Positions 49,008 to 63,100 are shown, counted from the stretch's first letter. The stretch: 64,000 nt of DNA from Branchiostoma floridae (GCF_000003815.2 NC_049981.1:23687078-23751077), one strand, 5' to 3'. Numbers and translations: made by a program. The notes: generated from the letters alone by a model not told the origin.

Positions 49008-51028
49008 ATGGGACAGGTGCTGAGCTCAAGGAGATCGTCCAAGAACTTCAGTCCGCCCCCCTCCCCCATTGGTGCCACTTATGTCAGTTATGAACCAGAG
49101 TTTGTCAAGCATCCGGAGGTAAATACTCTTACTAGTCTTAGTTACTAAGGCCTTAGTAAAGAACTAAAGTTTCCAGTCTCCTGACTTGTTACCTTAGCAG
49201 AATCCTGCTGACCCCAACCATTTTTTTGTCCACTGGCAGGGAAATTGTTTTATCTGACATCTGAATTGCTTTTATTTTGACACCTTTGGTTTATTGATGG
49301 ATGACATGTAAAAAAAAATCTACATACTGAGCCCAATTCTGTTAGGTCCCAAATGAGAGACACATCATTGATTATCCTAGGCCCTATCATAGTTAATCAC
49401 GTAAAACGCTTGTAGAAGTCACTGTTAGAATTAGATTGAAATTCTACCCAAACATTTCTGTACCTAGAGCAGTGCCATCTCTGTTAATAAAGTATAATAA
49501 GCCTTGGGTCACACAGTTGTGCAAGCAGTGCTGTACAGCAGTGGGTAGTTGTAGTAGTACATGATTGTACAGTCATTATGTACAGTTATGGTGCACCTTA
49601 CTGGTACATGTTCCATTCATTGTCATCCACAGATTCGAATAAGTTGATTGCTCTCAAATTCATTTGGTAGTACTAATTGTAACAGATAAATGATAATTTT
49701 GTTAGGAAAGCCCCTACCCCCCAAAACCCCTACCTACTGTCTGAGGTTTTGATCTGATTAAAACATCATTGGACAAACTACCTACCTTATTTTTGGTAAA
49801 CTTAAGTGTAAAATTTACAATGTTAATAGTGTAGTAATCACGCTTGTATAATTGTCAGTGTGAGGTTGTAAAATAACCTAAGTATCAGTAAGTAAACTCA
49901 CTTAAATGTGAATTTGTTTATCTTTGTGTTTTACAGCCAGAAGAGACGGACACAGCCAACAACCCAGGTAAAGCTGCAGACAACAATCCTCCCAACAGTG
50001 TCCCAGCTAAAAATGTAAGTCCTTTCCAGCCAGCTTTTGGGGATAATGTGTACCCAACAACAGACTCCGTAGCTCAAACTCCGTCTGTGGAAATGGGGGG
50101 GAAGCAAGGGGGAAAGTTCTTGGTGCCCGTTCCACCGGAAAAGGACACGTTGGAAGATGGCTACTGCACTTCTCAACAGCTCTTTAACTACATGAATGAC
50201 TCCATGGGTAGCCATTTTATCTTCGACACCAGGTACATGTTGATTCTTGACTGCCGCGAGAAGTCTGCGTACGCAGAGAAGCGCATTGTGACGGCAAAAC
50301 CCGGAGATGCCATCTACACAGATTATGGCTGCCTACTACATGACGGGCAGTTGAAACACTTTGTTTACATCGTGCTGTATGGAGAAGGCAGCGAGCTGTT
50401 TCCCGGCTCGGAACTTTTCCAACTGTACAAGGAAATCAAAGCCTGTGAGTACGAGCCAGAAATCCTGGTCGGTGGATACGAGGAGTTTTCACAAAGGTAT
50501 CCTTTCCTTTGTACAGACAGGATGGTCGCTAGCGTTGCCGACCGCAGGGCGTACATCTCGTATTACCCATCGGAGATCGTGCTGGGGGCCTTGTACCAAG
50601 GTCGCGGCGACCAAGCCACCAACGAGAAGATTGTAAGCGACTTAAAGATCACTCACATTGTCAACATTTCTAAAGAGCACCCAAATGGCTTTCCTCTCTA
50701 CATAAAATACATGAACGTAAGAGTTGACGACGACATGTCGGCTAACGTGACACATCTACTACCTAGAACGACGGAGTTCATCGCGGAAGCAATTGAGAGC
50801 GGGGGGCGCGTTCTCGTGCACTGTAACCTTGGCATAAGTCGCAGCTCGACCATCACAATGGCGTACCTCATGAAAGAACGTCAGTGGACGATGAAGGATG
50901 CATTCGACTTTCTGAAAGAACGGCGACAAGTTGCGCAACCAAACATGGGGTTCCTCAGACAGTTATCCAAGTATGAGGTGGAGTTGTTTGGAGCAAAACT
51001 GACAGATATTGACGATATCTATTTCTGA
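49008..51028 (+). CDS. STYXL1: STYXL1/MK-STYX-like phosphatase with intact active site
   Basis: Two coding exons, 49008-49118 and 49937-51028, joined in phase 0: 400 residues, with TGA at 51026. The start MGQVLSSRRSS has Gly2, so N-myristoylation is possible. An unstructured stretch of about 85 residues precedes a rhodanese/CDC25-like domain (YMLILDCREKSAYAEKRI) and a dual-specificity phosphatase domain (ILVGGYEEF linker, then SEIVLGALYQGRGDQA, ITHIVNIS, and the P-loop VHCNLGISRSST). This domain order is that of STYXL1, whose vertebrate form is catalytically dead because the P-loop His-Cys are replaced. Here HCx5R is complete, and an Asp-rich VRVDDDMSANV occupies the general-acid loop, so the enzyme is predicted active. 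It could alternatively be named a DUSP. AATAAA at 52424 ends a 1.4-kb 3' UTR. Confidence 0.88.
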
Positions 51029-52423
51029 TAACCCCCCGTCTTTCAGGTTGTTGAGTTTGCTCAATCAAAATGATGGAATTTAGATTTTGTAGTATATTTT
51101 TATAGACAAGGTGGCAAATGGTTCACAAACCTAGGCACGTTTGAAGTTCATATTGTGATAGCTTTGAAAATTGTAAAGGCAGTCAGCTTCAATTTCAATT
51201 TTTAAAATCTCACTTCTCAATAACACCAATTTTGCAATAAGCTACTCACAATCGTAGGACAGGAAATTTTACCATGCATAAAGATTTCTACAGATTTATA
51301 ATACATGTATCTCAATATTTTGTGGCCAAATTATTCAAATCTGCAGTACTCCATATTTGTAATTGTCTATTTTTGGCAGATTTTGATATTTGCAACGCAA
51401 GGTAATGGCTAGATGTGCTTTGCAAACTGTATTTTTTGAGTCAGCACCTTTAATGTACATGGTGCAATGGTGAATATCATAGTTATAACATACAGTCATG
51501 TACATGTAATACAGATCGATAGACTGATATCATTGTAGCTCACACATCAATAGTACATGTATTAGAGGACCAACTTCTCAATCATTGAATTTAGTGGTGT
51601 TATTACCTTCATGAAAATCAGGGCATTGCAATTGGTTTGTTTATTTAGTTGTGTGTGTCCAAAGTTTCACAATAATGACATTTGAATGCTACTAGGGACA
51701 CTAACAGGAGGGTTTGCTTCAAAGGTCCTAGAGAGGCAGGCAGGAAATAGAATTGGCCAGGGTTTTCCCAAGGGGTCTCATGCAGTATACTTAAGACAGC
51801 TCAGAGATTATTTGAAGATAAACCTCAAAGGGAAGAAAAGTCTTCAGATTGTTATAGTATTTACAAGATATTTACGAAATTCTAAATATTTGTCACTGGT
51901 TTGAGATTTTGCGGATATATTTCTTTTGAATGCAAAGACAATCATTAGAGTACATAGATTTTGTTGTCACGTTGTAATAGGACCATTAGTTGGACATGTA
52001 AATTTGTTGTAAATACACTGTAGGAGAGTGTAGGTTGAAGTCACATGTTAATGCTTAATATAGATCTATGCAATGTTCTAATGCAATTTATGCACTTCTC
52101 ATGATTACTTCTCAGCAAGAAAATGTTATTACTTTGTTTAGTAATGACTTAAAGTTGAATGTCTGATTTTGGAATAATCAAAGAGATCTTTTCACTAAAA
52201 TCTAGCCTCAACAATGTCACTATAGTGGCGAGAAAAGTATGAAATATCAAAAACTTTTTAATTAGTAAAAGAAGCAGCATTGACAAGCATGTCAAATTTC
52301 TACTGTCAAATAATTCTCAACTGCACTCTTAATTGATTTTAATTTGCAACAGATATACATATGTACATATACCTCATTAAATGTCACAATGTTCTTGTCT
52401 ACATCATGTACCTTTGAACTCTG

Positions 52424-52429
52424 AATAAA
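52424..52429 (+). promoter_or_regulatory. polyadenylation signal of the STYXL1-like gene
   Basis: AATAAA in CTCTGAATAAAGAAACAGC, the first clear signal on the plus strand after the stop at 51028. It implies a 3' untranslated region of about 1.4 kb. Confidence 0.5.
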
Positions 52430-52614
52430 GAAACAGCATCAAAAACGGTATCTTTTGATCTCGACATACCAGTTCAGCTGTTTGACCATTTGAACCAAAT
52501 AGGTTTTGACCATTTATATCAGTTGACATGTTTGGTTTGTATCTGAAATTTGTGTTACATGTATATGGCTACAGTATGTGATTGATACAGTGTCAGTCCT
52601 CCAATCTATTGCAG

Positions 52615-52815
52615 AACTGTAAATGCAAAAATATTCGTGGTGGTTTTATGTTTGCTGTTTTTGCGGTGACCACTTTATAGCAAACTTAAAACCACCGCGA
52701 ACATTTTTCTATTATAGTATGAGACTATAGTCCACGACACTACCACAAACCAGCGCAAATATTTGTCATGAGCTTCCTTCCTTTTCCACCCCAGTAAAAG
52801 GTCAATGCATGCATT
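52615..52815. repeat. ACCACCGCGAAC repeat family, copy 3
   Basis: Starts CTGTAAATGCAAAAATATTC, followed by GTGGTGGTTTTATG and GCGGTGACCACTTTATAGCA, then AACTTAAAACCACCGCGAAC. The fullest of the three copies in the window. Confidence 0.65.
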
Positions 52816-54128
52816 TTCAAAGTGTGCCAGCAGAGACAAATTTTTCCAGACACATTTTTGACATAGCCGATACATTGGGCTATATATCCATGCTGTTTGT
52901 CATGCCAGACAACCAATTTCGTCCTATGCCTGTGAGGATGTAGTTAGATTATTTTCCACAGATGGGGGGATTAGGTAAAGCCATGTAAAGTCATTTTGCT
53001 AGAGTGTCTGCACAAAGCTAGATTGGCAAGGCAAGGTAGTTTATGCCAAGATTCAAGCTGTATTTACCATTTCCCCTTTTTTTTGTTCTCACTTTTCGCT
53101 CTTTTTGAATTTTGGTACTTTTGAATTACACTGAGTACTCCTATGTACTTAAACACATGTACATCTAGCACCTTCTTTTAGTCATTACATCATTCTTTAA
53201 AAAGCATTAGAGATCATAGGCAAAACAAATAGGGTAAACAAATGACTTAACACACAGAGAATAGTGCACAGATTTCTCAATTCTTTTATATCTTCTTTGA
53301 TTTTGGAATTGACTTTGGTATTTTACGACATTGATAACAGCTATTCATTATGCATTTTTTAAATTTATTTTGTAATTCATGGCATATATTTGCTCATAAT
53401 TGTGCAGCTGCTTTGTACCTGGTTTGCAGTATGGTAAAAAAAAATTGTTTTTTTGCTAACAAAATTTTATTTTTATTTGGTGGGAAGTGAATGAAAAATG
53501 TACTGTGCACCGATGTTATCCATGTAATGGAATCAATTTGGCCTGACTAAAAGTCAAGACAAGGCTGAAATGCCACTCAAGATTTATGGTCATGTGGTGG
53601 TTGAAGTAGATGAGAGAGTATGAGTGACCCAGAGACAATTAACTGTCAGAAAAGTATGCCACAAGTAGAAATCTCTCTTGCTGTAGACGATTTGATGGTA
53701 CTCCACGTTTCATCTAGTTCTCCTAAAATTGGGTCTCAACATGTGCACAGGATGAAGCATTACGTAATTTCACTAAACTTGAAGTTAGGGTGAAAACTGA
53801 ACACTAGCATTGCTCTATTATTATAGTGTATAGGAATTTCATACGCAATGTGCTTACTAATAGGTTGTACTGGAAAATGAAAATTGATAGGTTATTTTCC
53901 AAGGAATTAAGCTCTATTGATTGACACCCATGAGACGAGATTTGGTTGAAACTGGTTTGGAGACAGAGCCTGATTTGATGCGCAGTTTGCAGCCATGCTG
54001 TGCCCAATGATGGATACTTTGTAGGCAGAGAAGCACTTTGTGCAGTGTGTGAATTCTAAACAGCCTCCTGAAGGAGCTTTCAGTCAAACGAGTGCTATCA
54101 AGGCATTTACTTGTTACATGTAAGTGTT

Positions 54129-54378
54129 CATCCTCCTACGCAGGGGCATCCAACGGCAAAACCGCCTGTCTGGATGTACCCTGCTATCTCAAACATCAAC
54201 CATCACTTTTAGTTCTTGTGGGCGTCGTCACTAACCAGCATGTCAGCCAATCAGAGAATAGGCCTTTCAGTTTTCAAATATATAAGGGTAAGCTCATTAA
54301 TATTTATAAGCAGGGTGATGGTTGAGAAAGCAGGGTACATCCAGACAGGCGGTTGGATGTCCCTGCGTAGAAGGATTA
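54129..54378. mobile_element. hAT-like MITE, 8-bp duplication TAAGTGTT
   Basis: Inverted arms at about 54130-54185 and 54329-54376 share CTACGCAGGG, ATCCAAC and GCCTGTCTGGATGTACCCTG; inner blocks ATCAACCATCAC / GTGATGGTTGAG also pair. TAAGTGTT is exactly duplicated at 54121-54128 and 54379-54386. 250 bp, non-coding. Confidence 0.75.
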
Positions 54379-55699
54379 TAAGTGTTGTCCTTATGCAGTT
54401 TTCCTTATGCCAGTAGTTCAGCACCAAGGACAGACAAAGTTTTTAAAGACTAGTGAATCTTTTCCTTTCAGCTGTGTGTAACCGTCAGCCTGCCAAGGGG
54501 TAATGACACCAAATTTGTATTTGTTATGAAACTAGTAGTAAAAAGCCAGAGGAAATCGAAATTTCACCTTTTTTTTACCAGATATTGGTCAATCTATGTT
54601 TGACTAGTACATGCAGTGCCAAATGTTATCGTACATATCTCACAATGTGAGGAAAGATCTAGAATCAACCGAACAGATGTTTCTTATTATTTTATAAGAT
54701 AGATGCCAAAAGAGGACATTTGGTAAGACAGAATCCAGAGTTGATTGTCCTAACGTAATGAAAAGCATAACATCATGCTATAACATGTACATATGTTTTG
54801 GTTTTGAAACAAAATCTGGCATCATTTGGCAAGATTCAAAAATAATTCTCTTTGTAGAAAACCTCCAGTTAACAGAGACTGTTAATAAATGACAGCCTAA
54901 ATATAAATATCACTGCACAGTTACAAAAATGTAAAAATAGACTAAAGGACTCTAATAGTAAGTCGTATAATAATTGTGTTTCCAAAAATCAGACATAAAA
55001 CAATTATTCCCTTTGCAAAAATTTGTATTCCAGATCAAATCAAGTCTTGCAAAATAAAATTGCATGCATACAATGTTATAAAATGATATTACATCTTTTT
55101 TGGAGCTTCCAAAATTGAATGATTTATTACACTCTATTCTGACTTTGAGATTACTAGCTAAAAGGACTTTGCATACTCAGTTAAGCGCTGAGGCACAGAA
55201 TGTATGGTTTTATTCTCTTGAAGAATTAAGTTAGACAATATGGGATGAACATTGAGTGGGTGGATGATTTCATCTTCGTGACCTTAATTGGTATGATTGT
55301 GGCTCGCCCACACAGATTTCATGAAAGAGCAGACAAAACAGGAACTGTTATTGTGTTAACAGGTTGGATTGAGAGTTGTCCTCAAGCCGGTGCCACACAG
55401 GATGGATATAGCCACCCGACAAATCTCACTTACTCACACTCGCACACAAGCCGCTTGCTCCAGGGAGCGTGGCGTCTTGATATCTAGAATTTCAGAAAGA
55501 CCTGTCCTGGGCAGCTTGCTCTATCTGTCATAAAGTGTTGGTCACCGCATAATTTTTGGCAATCAGCCAATGTTTGCTGGACATAAGTAGCCCTCTCAAA
55601 TGAAAAATACACTTGATCCTTAAAATTAAGCTTGACAACATTTGGGCAAACAACAAATTACAACAAAGGTTATTGATAGTATTTATTTTAGTTTTTATA

Positions 55700-55831
55700 A
55701 TCACTGACTGGACAGCCCTCAGCCTACAGGAGAGGTTAACCCTGGCTAGGGAGAGACGAATCTGGAGGCAACTCTCTATCTTCATGGCTACCTTGACCCC
55801 CCAACGACCTGGAGGTCAAGGGACTAGGTAG
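55700..55831 (+). mobile_element. possible LINE reverse-transcriptase 3' end
   Basis: The frame reads DWTALSLQERLTLARERRIW, then RQL and a short tail to a stop. A Trp-(Ser/Thr)-Leu...Ala-x-Asp/Glu-Arg...Trp-Arg pattern is common at the C terminus of non-LTR retrotransposon polyproteins. There is only a short piece and no catalytic motif, so support is weak. Confidence 0.3.
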
Positions 55832-58800
55832 GTAGGTACATGTAATTGCCACAAGGCAATACAGATCTAGAGGGCTTTCCAGGCAGCAACGCTGATGTTG
55901 GGTCATAGCAATCGAACATGCACACATGATACAATGGAACATTTACCTATAGGATTATACGTACATCAAATGACAATTCTCATTTGCATTAAGTACAACA
56001 CTTTCTTTGTTATAGACAAGACTTGAAATCTTTGCTTTGTTTGTTACATACAAATGTTGCAAGTTGTTAGAAGTTTTACCTGCATTTAACAAGAGTTTTT
56101 GCAAGTGCCCAGCCTTATCTACTAGTAGTACAGCCTCATCATGGTAATCTTAAAATGTAGGCTGGTATTTTTCTAAAGGCTAGGGAACAGGCCTGGGGGC
56201 TCTGTTTGTCTAGTATTTTCATGCAGTCACAATCTTTTTTTCTTCTTCTGCCAATTGCAGGTGGATATTTCAAACCCCAGTGGTTTCATTGGAAATCACT
56301 GGTTTTATGGGTGTGCTGCACCTCTGACGTCACAGTTGACGCACGTTGCGACCGGCTCTGTTCCGACGTTCGTAAGCGATGTAATCGCACAATGTTCCCG
56401 CAGTGCAGATAATGGAAAGTCTCATATATTTCCTCTTCCTCCGGGGCCCCTGGGCTACAAACACATGGCATCTCACCGACATCTGACATAGAGTGGGCGG
56501 GATGCAAACCAACTGGGGGAGAGTTTCTGTACCGAAAGTACATCGTGCACATTTGTCATCTTGTTACCACCCACTTGTGTCGCCGTGGAATATCCCTTGA
56601 CAAATGCCACCTGTCATCCTGGAAGTCGGGATACTAAATATCACTCGAAAAAGTAGTGCCCATTTGCAGAGATGACTTTTCAGCAAAGTGGTGGAAATTA
56701 TGGAATTTAATGCATTGGGATCAGACTGTTGAATGATTACTTCACATCATGTGATCATTTTTCTTGTCAAGCTTTCAATTTTGGTGTTTTATGAGGGCCC
56801 AAAGCAAGGCTGGAAGCCTGTATACCATCTGTTTTCTATCTGGAAACTGCAACGTTGCTCATTTCAGACTATTGATCATCATATTCATGCATGTACACAA
56901 GTGTGGTGGCACACATAGGTGTCATGTTGTGGATCAAAAAGATGACAACCTGAAGTAGCAAACTTTTCTTATGGTTAAAAATCTGATCAGTGTCTGTTGA
57001 ATTAGCTGTAAGAAGTTAGGCAATACAGACAAGACTGTGAAACATTATATTATATCATACCCTCATGCATAATCTTTGATGATTTGCAATACTAGCCACA
57101 TAAAACTTTTTGTCCTGGAACCTTAGACACATAAAGCTTATGGGATTATAGAAGCCAGAAATTTTTCTTGTCACAGTGCTAGGAATAATCCAAGCTAACA
57201 CACTTAAGTCAAGTTAATAAGATTGTGGTTGAGCCCCAAAGATAATGGTTGTTCCACACTTATCTTGTCTGTCAGAGCTTTTAACACAAAACAAATCTGC
57301 ATTAACTCCGCTGCAGTTCATCCGTGTTGCTGTCTAGGGAAATAACTTTCTCAAGGTAATTTCCTCAAGGGTATTCTAATAGTATTTTTCAAGGACGAGT
57401 CACCACCTGTTTCACTAATTTACATACATGAGTGTTGGGAAAATACTTAGTAATATTCAAGAAACACTTCAAGGGCTTTTCCACGAAATGGTGAAATCAT
57501 TATATATTTTTTTACCTTTTTCTACATAATATAACAGGATTCACTAAAAGATTTTAAAACAAAGAGCCATATATCAAAATGTAAAAATCCTTCCCAAAAT
57601 ATTGAAAACCAATTTCTGTGTAATATCTTCACGTCAATATTTAATTGATGAGGATGATTTTATAGAAATGCTAATTAAAAATCCTTAAAAGTTGTTTATA
57701 TCCAAAGTCTAAATGAAACAAGAGTTCAGAGGGGGAGGGCAGCCTTCAAAGGTGCACTTTGCACCTGTGTAATCCTCCCCTTCACTCTGTGATAGATTCA
57801 AATAAAGAACTAAAGACCTCACATCACCATGAAATGTTATTAATAGTTATGCAAATCACATCTAGTAGTACATAACATTGGTTATGTACATCTTTAACTA
57901 ACTTACACAGGTCCCAATGTTGACAATCCAATCATTTACTACATGAACTTACAAGAATTAAGACACTTTCAAATCAATAATGCAAATTAGGGAATTATTG
58001 GTATCTGCTAATCTTGCACCTGCCACAAACTACATAATGATTTATGTTATATGTATTTGAGTCCTATATTATGGAAACAATGAGAACTTTATAGATTTTA
58101 CACATTAGATATGCAAATTAAGTCATAATTTGTATAATTTGCACTTCATTATGTATATCTTTGCCAAGATAAATGCATACTAAATATTGTTTTATTTGAA
58201 AAACCATGCCCGAAGGGATACATCATAGAAATCCTTTATTTCTATGTTCCATTATGCTCCTTGGAACATTTTGACAGAAACGACCCCTGCAGTTTCAGAA
58301 CAAACTGCTAGAGGCCCCAAACATGATTGTAAGTCGCTTCTTTCTTACATCAGAAGCTACCTGTCACCAACAGTTCAAGACCATAACATGTCCAGGGCAA
58401 AAGATGTGAAAAATGGAACCATGATTGCAGTTTAGAAATTTATTCCCAATAGATCTGTCATGATTTACACTCATAACATTTTTTTTCTTTTTCTGTAGCA
58501 AAAAATCAATATTCTGTGCATGGAGTTTGGAGATGAGATATTGATATCGCCGCAGGCATGAATTAGAGCACATGATAGATTACTTACCTGAGTGCAGAGC
58601 AATTTCATCTTGTTGAAATAACATGATATATCTTGGGACTCAAAGATGATGGTTTACATGCCTGTTTCTGTGAAGTGTAGCGAGATAATTTTTTTCACTG
58701 ATGACTGTAGCTGCTTCACTCCAATTCAACACTGAGTGTTGTTCATAAATAAATTGTGAGGCATAATTGGCCGATTTGATACAGTGTCATTTGTTATCCA

Positions 58801-58977
58801 GAATTCATCGTCAGCATTGTTGACATGTTGATTGTTTGGCGAAGTGAGATGCCAGATTGCTCCAAAATTATGGTGAATGGTTTCCGGTTGTGTCACTCAG
58901 TTCACAGCGAAGTTTGATCAGTTGAGATGTCCAAATACAGGAATGTGTATCATTTAAGTTGCTAGCCTAATTCCTAA

Positions 58978-59213
58978 CCCCCCTTTCACTATATGGCGAT
59001 GGTCGCTGAGCTCTCACTGCAACCTAAGATATGACATTGTGTATTTAATAACATCATTGAGTTTATCATATGAAATAAGAAAGTGTGACCAAAAAGACAG
59101 AAAAGGATATAAGAAAATATTAATTTTTTTTGTATACAATTCGTTGAGCGACCTGTCAAGTATTGTGTTGCATAGAGAGCGCAGTGGGAGCACCCTCTTA
59201 GTGGAAAGGGGGT
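58978..59213. mobile_element. MITE, second copy of the CCCCCTTTCC family, TAA target site
   Basis: Ends CCCCCCTTTCACT and AGTGGAAAGGGGGT, flanked by TAA (58975-58977 and 59214-59216). Its right end, reversed, matches the left part of 1528-1774 (CCCCCTTTCCACTA, GCGCTCTCT, CGCTCAACGAATT). 236 bp, non-coding. Confidence 0.75.
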
Positions 59214-59824
59214 TAAGTGTTGACAGGTGCCGCACTACCCCACCCCCCAGCAGACCCTCTAAGAAGTTATTTTTGGAGGCCCAAACCCTCATATCTCATC
59301 CCAGTTGCAATTTTCCTCGGCTTACACATGGATAAGGAAGGAGAACCAAGGATTTAGACATGTAAGCCATAGTTGACTGCATGGCAGCTGAGCACAATCA
59401 TGGTATGGTTTAAGGCTAATTACTATTATATAGTAAAGGATGACTGCTGGTCCAGGATATTCTGATTCTAATCTTGAATTATTAAATTTTCTAGTTGAAT
59501 GGACATTGTAAAGTAAAGAAGTTGGAAAGAACTCAAATCTGTGCAACTTATCGGGAAACTGTCACTGAAATGAAATGGGGTACGTGTACAAAGAAACCTG
59601 ACAGCATTGCCACACATAGATTATGTTTATCATAAAGTAGAGTATCACTGAGTCATAAAATTGATGTCATGTCCAACTAATTTTAAGCAAATAATGCCAC
59701 CAGATTTATTTTCATTCATTTGTATCCACCACTAACTTTATGCCATACTTAATACAACAATTTCATGATCATAAAAGCTTGGTTTAATGATGCATACAAG
59801 CATACAATGATACATGGCACAATA

Positions 59825-60184
59825 GAGATTGGGATTCTGGACAACCGCGGATTGTCCCAGGACAGATTGGAATTGATGTCTCTCCTAGCACAATTTGCAA
59901 TAATACTAGACTACTGATTGCAATCACAATTTGTCCTGTAACAAACTGCAGTCTGTAAATTCTTCAATTTGATTACAATTGGCCAGGGGTCTGTTTCAGG
60001 AAAATCCATATAACTCCAATAGTTACAGACTAGGATTAGGGTTAGCAGAGTTAGGTTAACCCAGACCCAATCTATACTTAACGGATAGTCCTTGAACATA
60101 TCTCGATTCCATTCCCTAGGACTGAGTCTCTGATTCCGGTCTGTCCCAGTAGGACAATCCGCGATTGTCCTAAATCCCAATCTC
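59825..60184. mobile_element. MITE with about 50-bp inverted repeats, TA target site
   Basis: Both ends begin GAGATTGGGATT and share GGACAATCGCGGATTGTCC-like sequence and GGGACAGA. TA occurs at 59823-59824 and 60185-60186, consistent with Tc1/mariner-type insertion. 360 bp, non-coding. Confidence 0.75.
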
Positions 60185-63100
60185 TACTGTCAGTGACATG
60201 TACATGTATTCTGTGGTATAGGGAACACAAAATAAAAAAAGAATTGCCACTACATCAAGATAAAACAGCTGCAGTGTAAAAACAAATATCTGTACATGTC
60301 AATATTTAATATCTATTAAGCAGAGGAATTTGGGGGTTTTGATTTTATTGCATGCAACCTTGCAGCAAGTACATGCATGTTAATTTCTAAATTGTTTGGT
60401 CACGGAATGATAAATGTCATCTCCGATTACACAATGTATGAGGTAAATGTCCTTGACATTATAGCAGTAATATGTCTACCAATACCTATCACTGCAGGAA
60501 GACATATTCCAGGGTCATTGGCCCATAGTGACCTTGCCTTTTTAAGAGCACTCTGGTCCATTCATCCTGCGTGTTATTTACCATCACCTGACATTCAAAG
60601 GGCCAGTTCAGAAGTATTCTAAACAGCGTCTCGCATGGCTCACTATAACCACCTGCGTGTGAAACATGTTTTTCCTGCTTCTTCTTCCACGACCAAAATA
60701 TTTTCTGTATATGGTAGTCACAAAGGTATCTTCACAGCTTTGTTTACGAAACAGCACTTCCATTGTAGCAGGCTAGAATATTCCGCTGGTCAGAATGTAA
60801 CGGGGGTACCGGGGGTGCATTCTGTCATGGGGTGTATTCTGGTCTGCTAACATACTCATTTCTCCTCATTTACAAGGTACAAAAATTAAACTGACTGAGC
60901 TTTATTGTGGTGATTTGATGTCTTATTTGAAAACAAGAGTCTGTCTTGTGTTGACTGTTTGTTTCCTCTGAAGGATCTGATGCTGTTCATTCTTTGCTCT
61001 AAATCCTCCCCATCCATCTTCTTGCCTCCTCCAACCAGCATCAATAAGCTCAGATCAGGCCAGGCCTATCTTTATTGCAGCACATGTTTGGGCATGGGGA
61101 ATGTCAAACCCTGGTTCACAGTTAGATTTCCCAATTTAAAAACATGCAGTAACTGTTGTGAATGGTTTTAGAATTTGAATTAAATGATACCTGTATGTAC
61201 ATTGTAGCTGAATTCTTTAACATGTTGACAATATATCAGATATTTCAATCCATGCATTGCTTTGAAGCAATCAAGAGATATATTGGCTTAGGTACATGTG
61301 TATGGGGTCCTTATTAGGATGAGTAACTAAATGACTATTCTGTTTTCTCTATGTAATATTATCATTTTTGTGCAATTCTTCCCGATCGTCCAAGACTTAA
61401 GTCCAAATTTTAAGATACTTCCTTTTGAACCTGCTTCTTTCATCCTGTTCCGGCCTTAGGCCACACTTAGTCTAATTCAACTTTCAGAATCTTGGATATA
61501 AAAGCAGGAAGCTTCAAAGAGTGACACATTCAAGTCATCAAAGCTACATTGTAAAATTATAGTAGATATATTTTCTTCTGTTGTTTGGAAGAACTGCAAG
61601 GTAAAGCCATTAATTAAAATTTGTGACAAATCACAATTTATTATCTTTAAAAGATAATGCAATGATATATTGCAGACAAATTGTTTCAAATATCTGCAAT
61701 GCAGACTGATGATTATCATGCTTACCTCATGATCTGACATTCATTCGAGTGGTATATACCTCTATATCTTTTAAGCTAGCTGAGGCTTTTGATACGGTAA
61801 GTTGATTTGTATAAAAGGCTGACCCAAGAGGCTTTATGATACAACATGAAACATAGAATGATGTAAGCCAATGCCTTTGGCAGTAACTGCAGTTGTAATC
61901 TTCAAATGTATTTTGTGGCTCAGGCAATCTTATATCAGCCTATCTGTAAGATGCACCCGGCAGCTGCATGTTTTCACCTGAAGTTTTTTCTTAAGTTTTC
62001 AATCATGTGTGCAGAACGTGACAGTTTGTTGGCAAACCTTGAAGAAAAATTCCACAGATAACTTCACAGACATTAGACCTTGAACAAAAACAGCTTTTTA
62101 ATGTTCTGAAACACACAACAGGGGGATGCTTGTCCACTAAGATTGACTTGAACTTTAATTTTAATAATTTTTGCAATTTTCATATTTTGTCTTGGCCAAT
62201 AATTATCTGACATAGACACAAATCATCGCCTAATGTGGTGTATAATATCTACTTGCTGATAGTGAGTGAGCTCCGAGTGGAAACTATTACCGTAAATTTA
62301 CTAGATAATGTGGCAATTTTGTAGCACAAAACTGTTTCATTCTATTAACTTAAAGGCAATATGTTGCAGCACTGGTAGGATATAATTTGTACGCAAACAA
62401 CTGATGTGATTGTCAATTGTTAATGAGATGTGTCTGTTTGTGATAACATCTTAATATTGCTATGACGTCTTTCTGAATGTCAGCTACATAAACATCCTGA
62501 CCAATGTCACACTACTGCAGGTACATCCTGTTATTGAGCTGAAGCTTACACCTCTTCTGCAGTATTTTGTATACAAACGTACTACATGTTTGTGCTTTTC
62601 CCTGACTGAAGCAAATTGAAGCAACTATTCGAAAAACAAGCTACTCTCAAGTCCTTGGGTTTTGTTTGATATGTTGGAGGTTCTGCATTCTCTTTCCTAG
62701 TGAAATGTTTTTTATAACATAATTTCAAGTGAAAGTCATAAAAAATCCAATCGATGTCACTGAATTATTCTGTGAACCCCTTATTTTCTATCCTCAAATT
62801 AGTCTTCAGCATTACTGACAAAGTCATTATATTATGTACTAAGCCTAACGCCAGATTGCCCTAAAGCCACGTTCAATTTGGAACATCCTGTTGTATCAGT
62901 GATAGCAGCTTCGTTTTACCAAATTTAGATTTTAAAATCTAGTGCATTGTGAACGTGGGAATGCTTGTTGATTACGATTATCATTATGAATGAATATTGC
63001 CAGTCCTCCGGATCCTAGTTAAGCTTTAAGTGTTGCCAGGTCCCCCATGCAGACCCTCCATGTTCTTCAGCCCTAGGTTCCAGAACCAATGGACTGTGTT

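Noticed and set aside
55700-55831. MAP7-like exon (LARERR motif)
   Set aside because: The Trp-rich context and absence of any neighbouring coiled-coil exon fit a LINE fragment better; neither is strong.
57720-57790. Short inverted repeat GAGGGGGAGG / CCTCCCCTTC
   Set aside because: Arms too short and imperfect to separate from chance in a skewed sequence.
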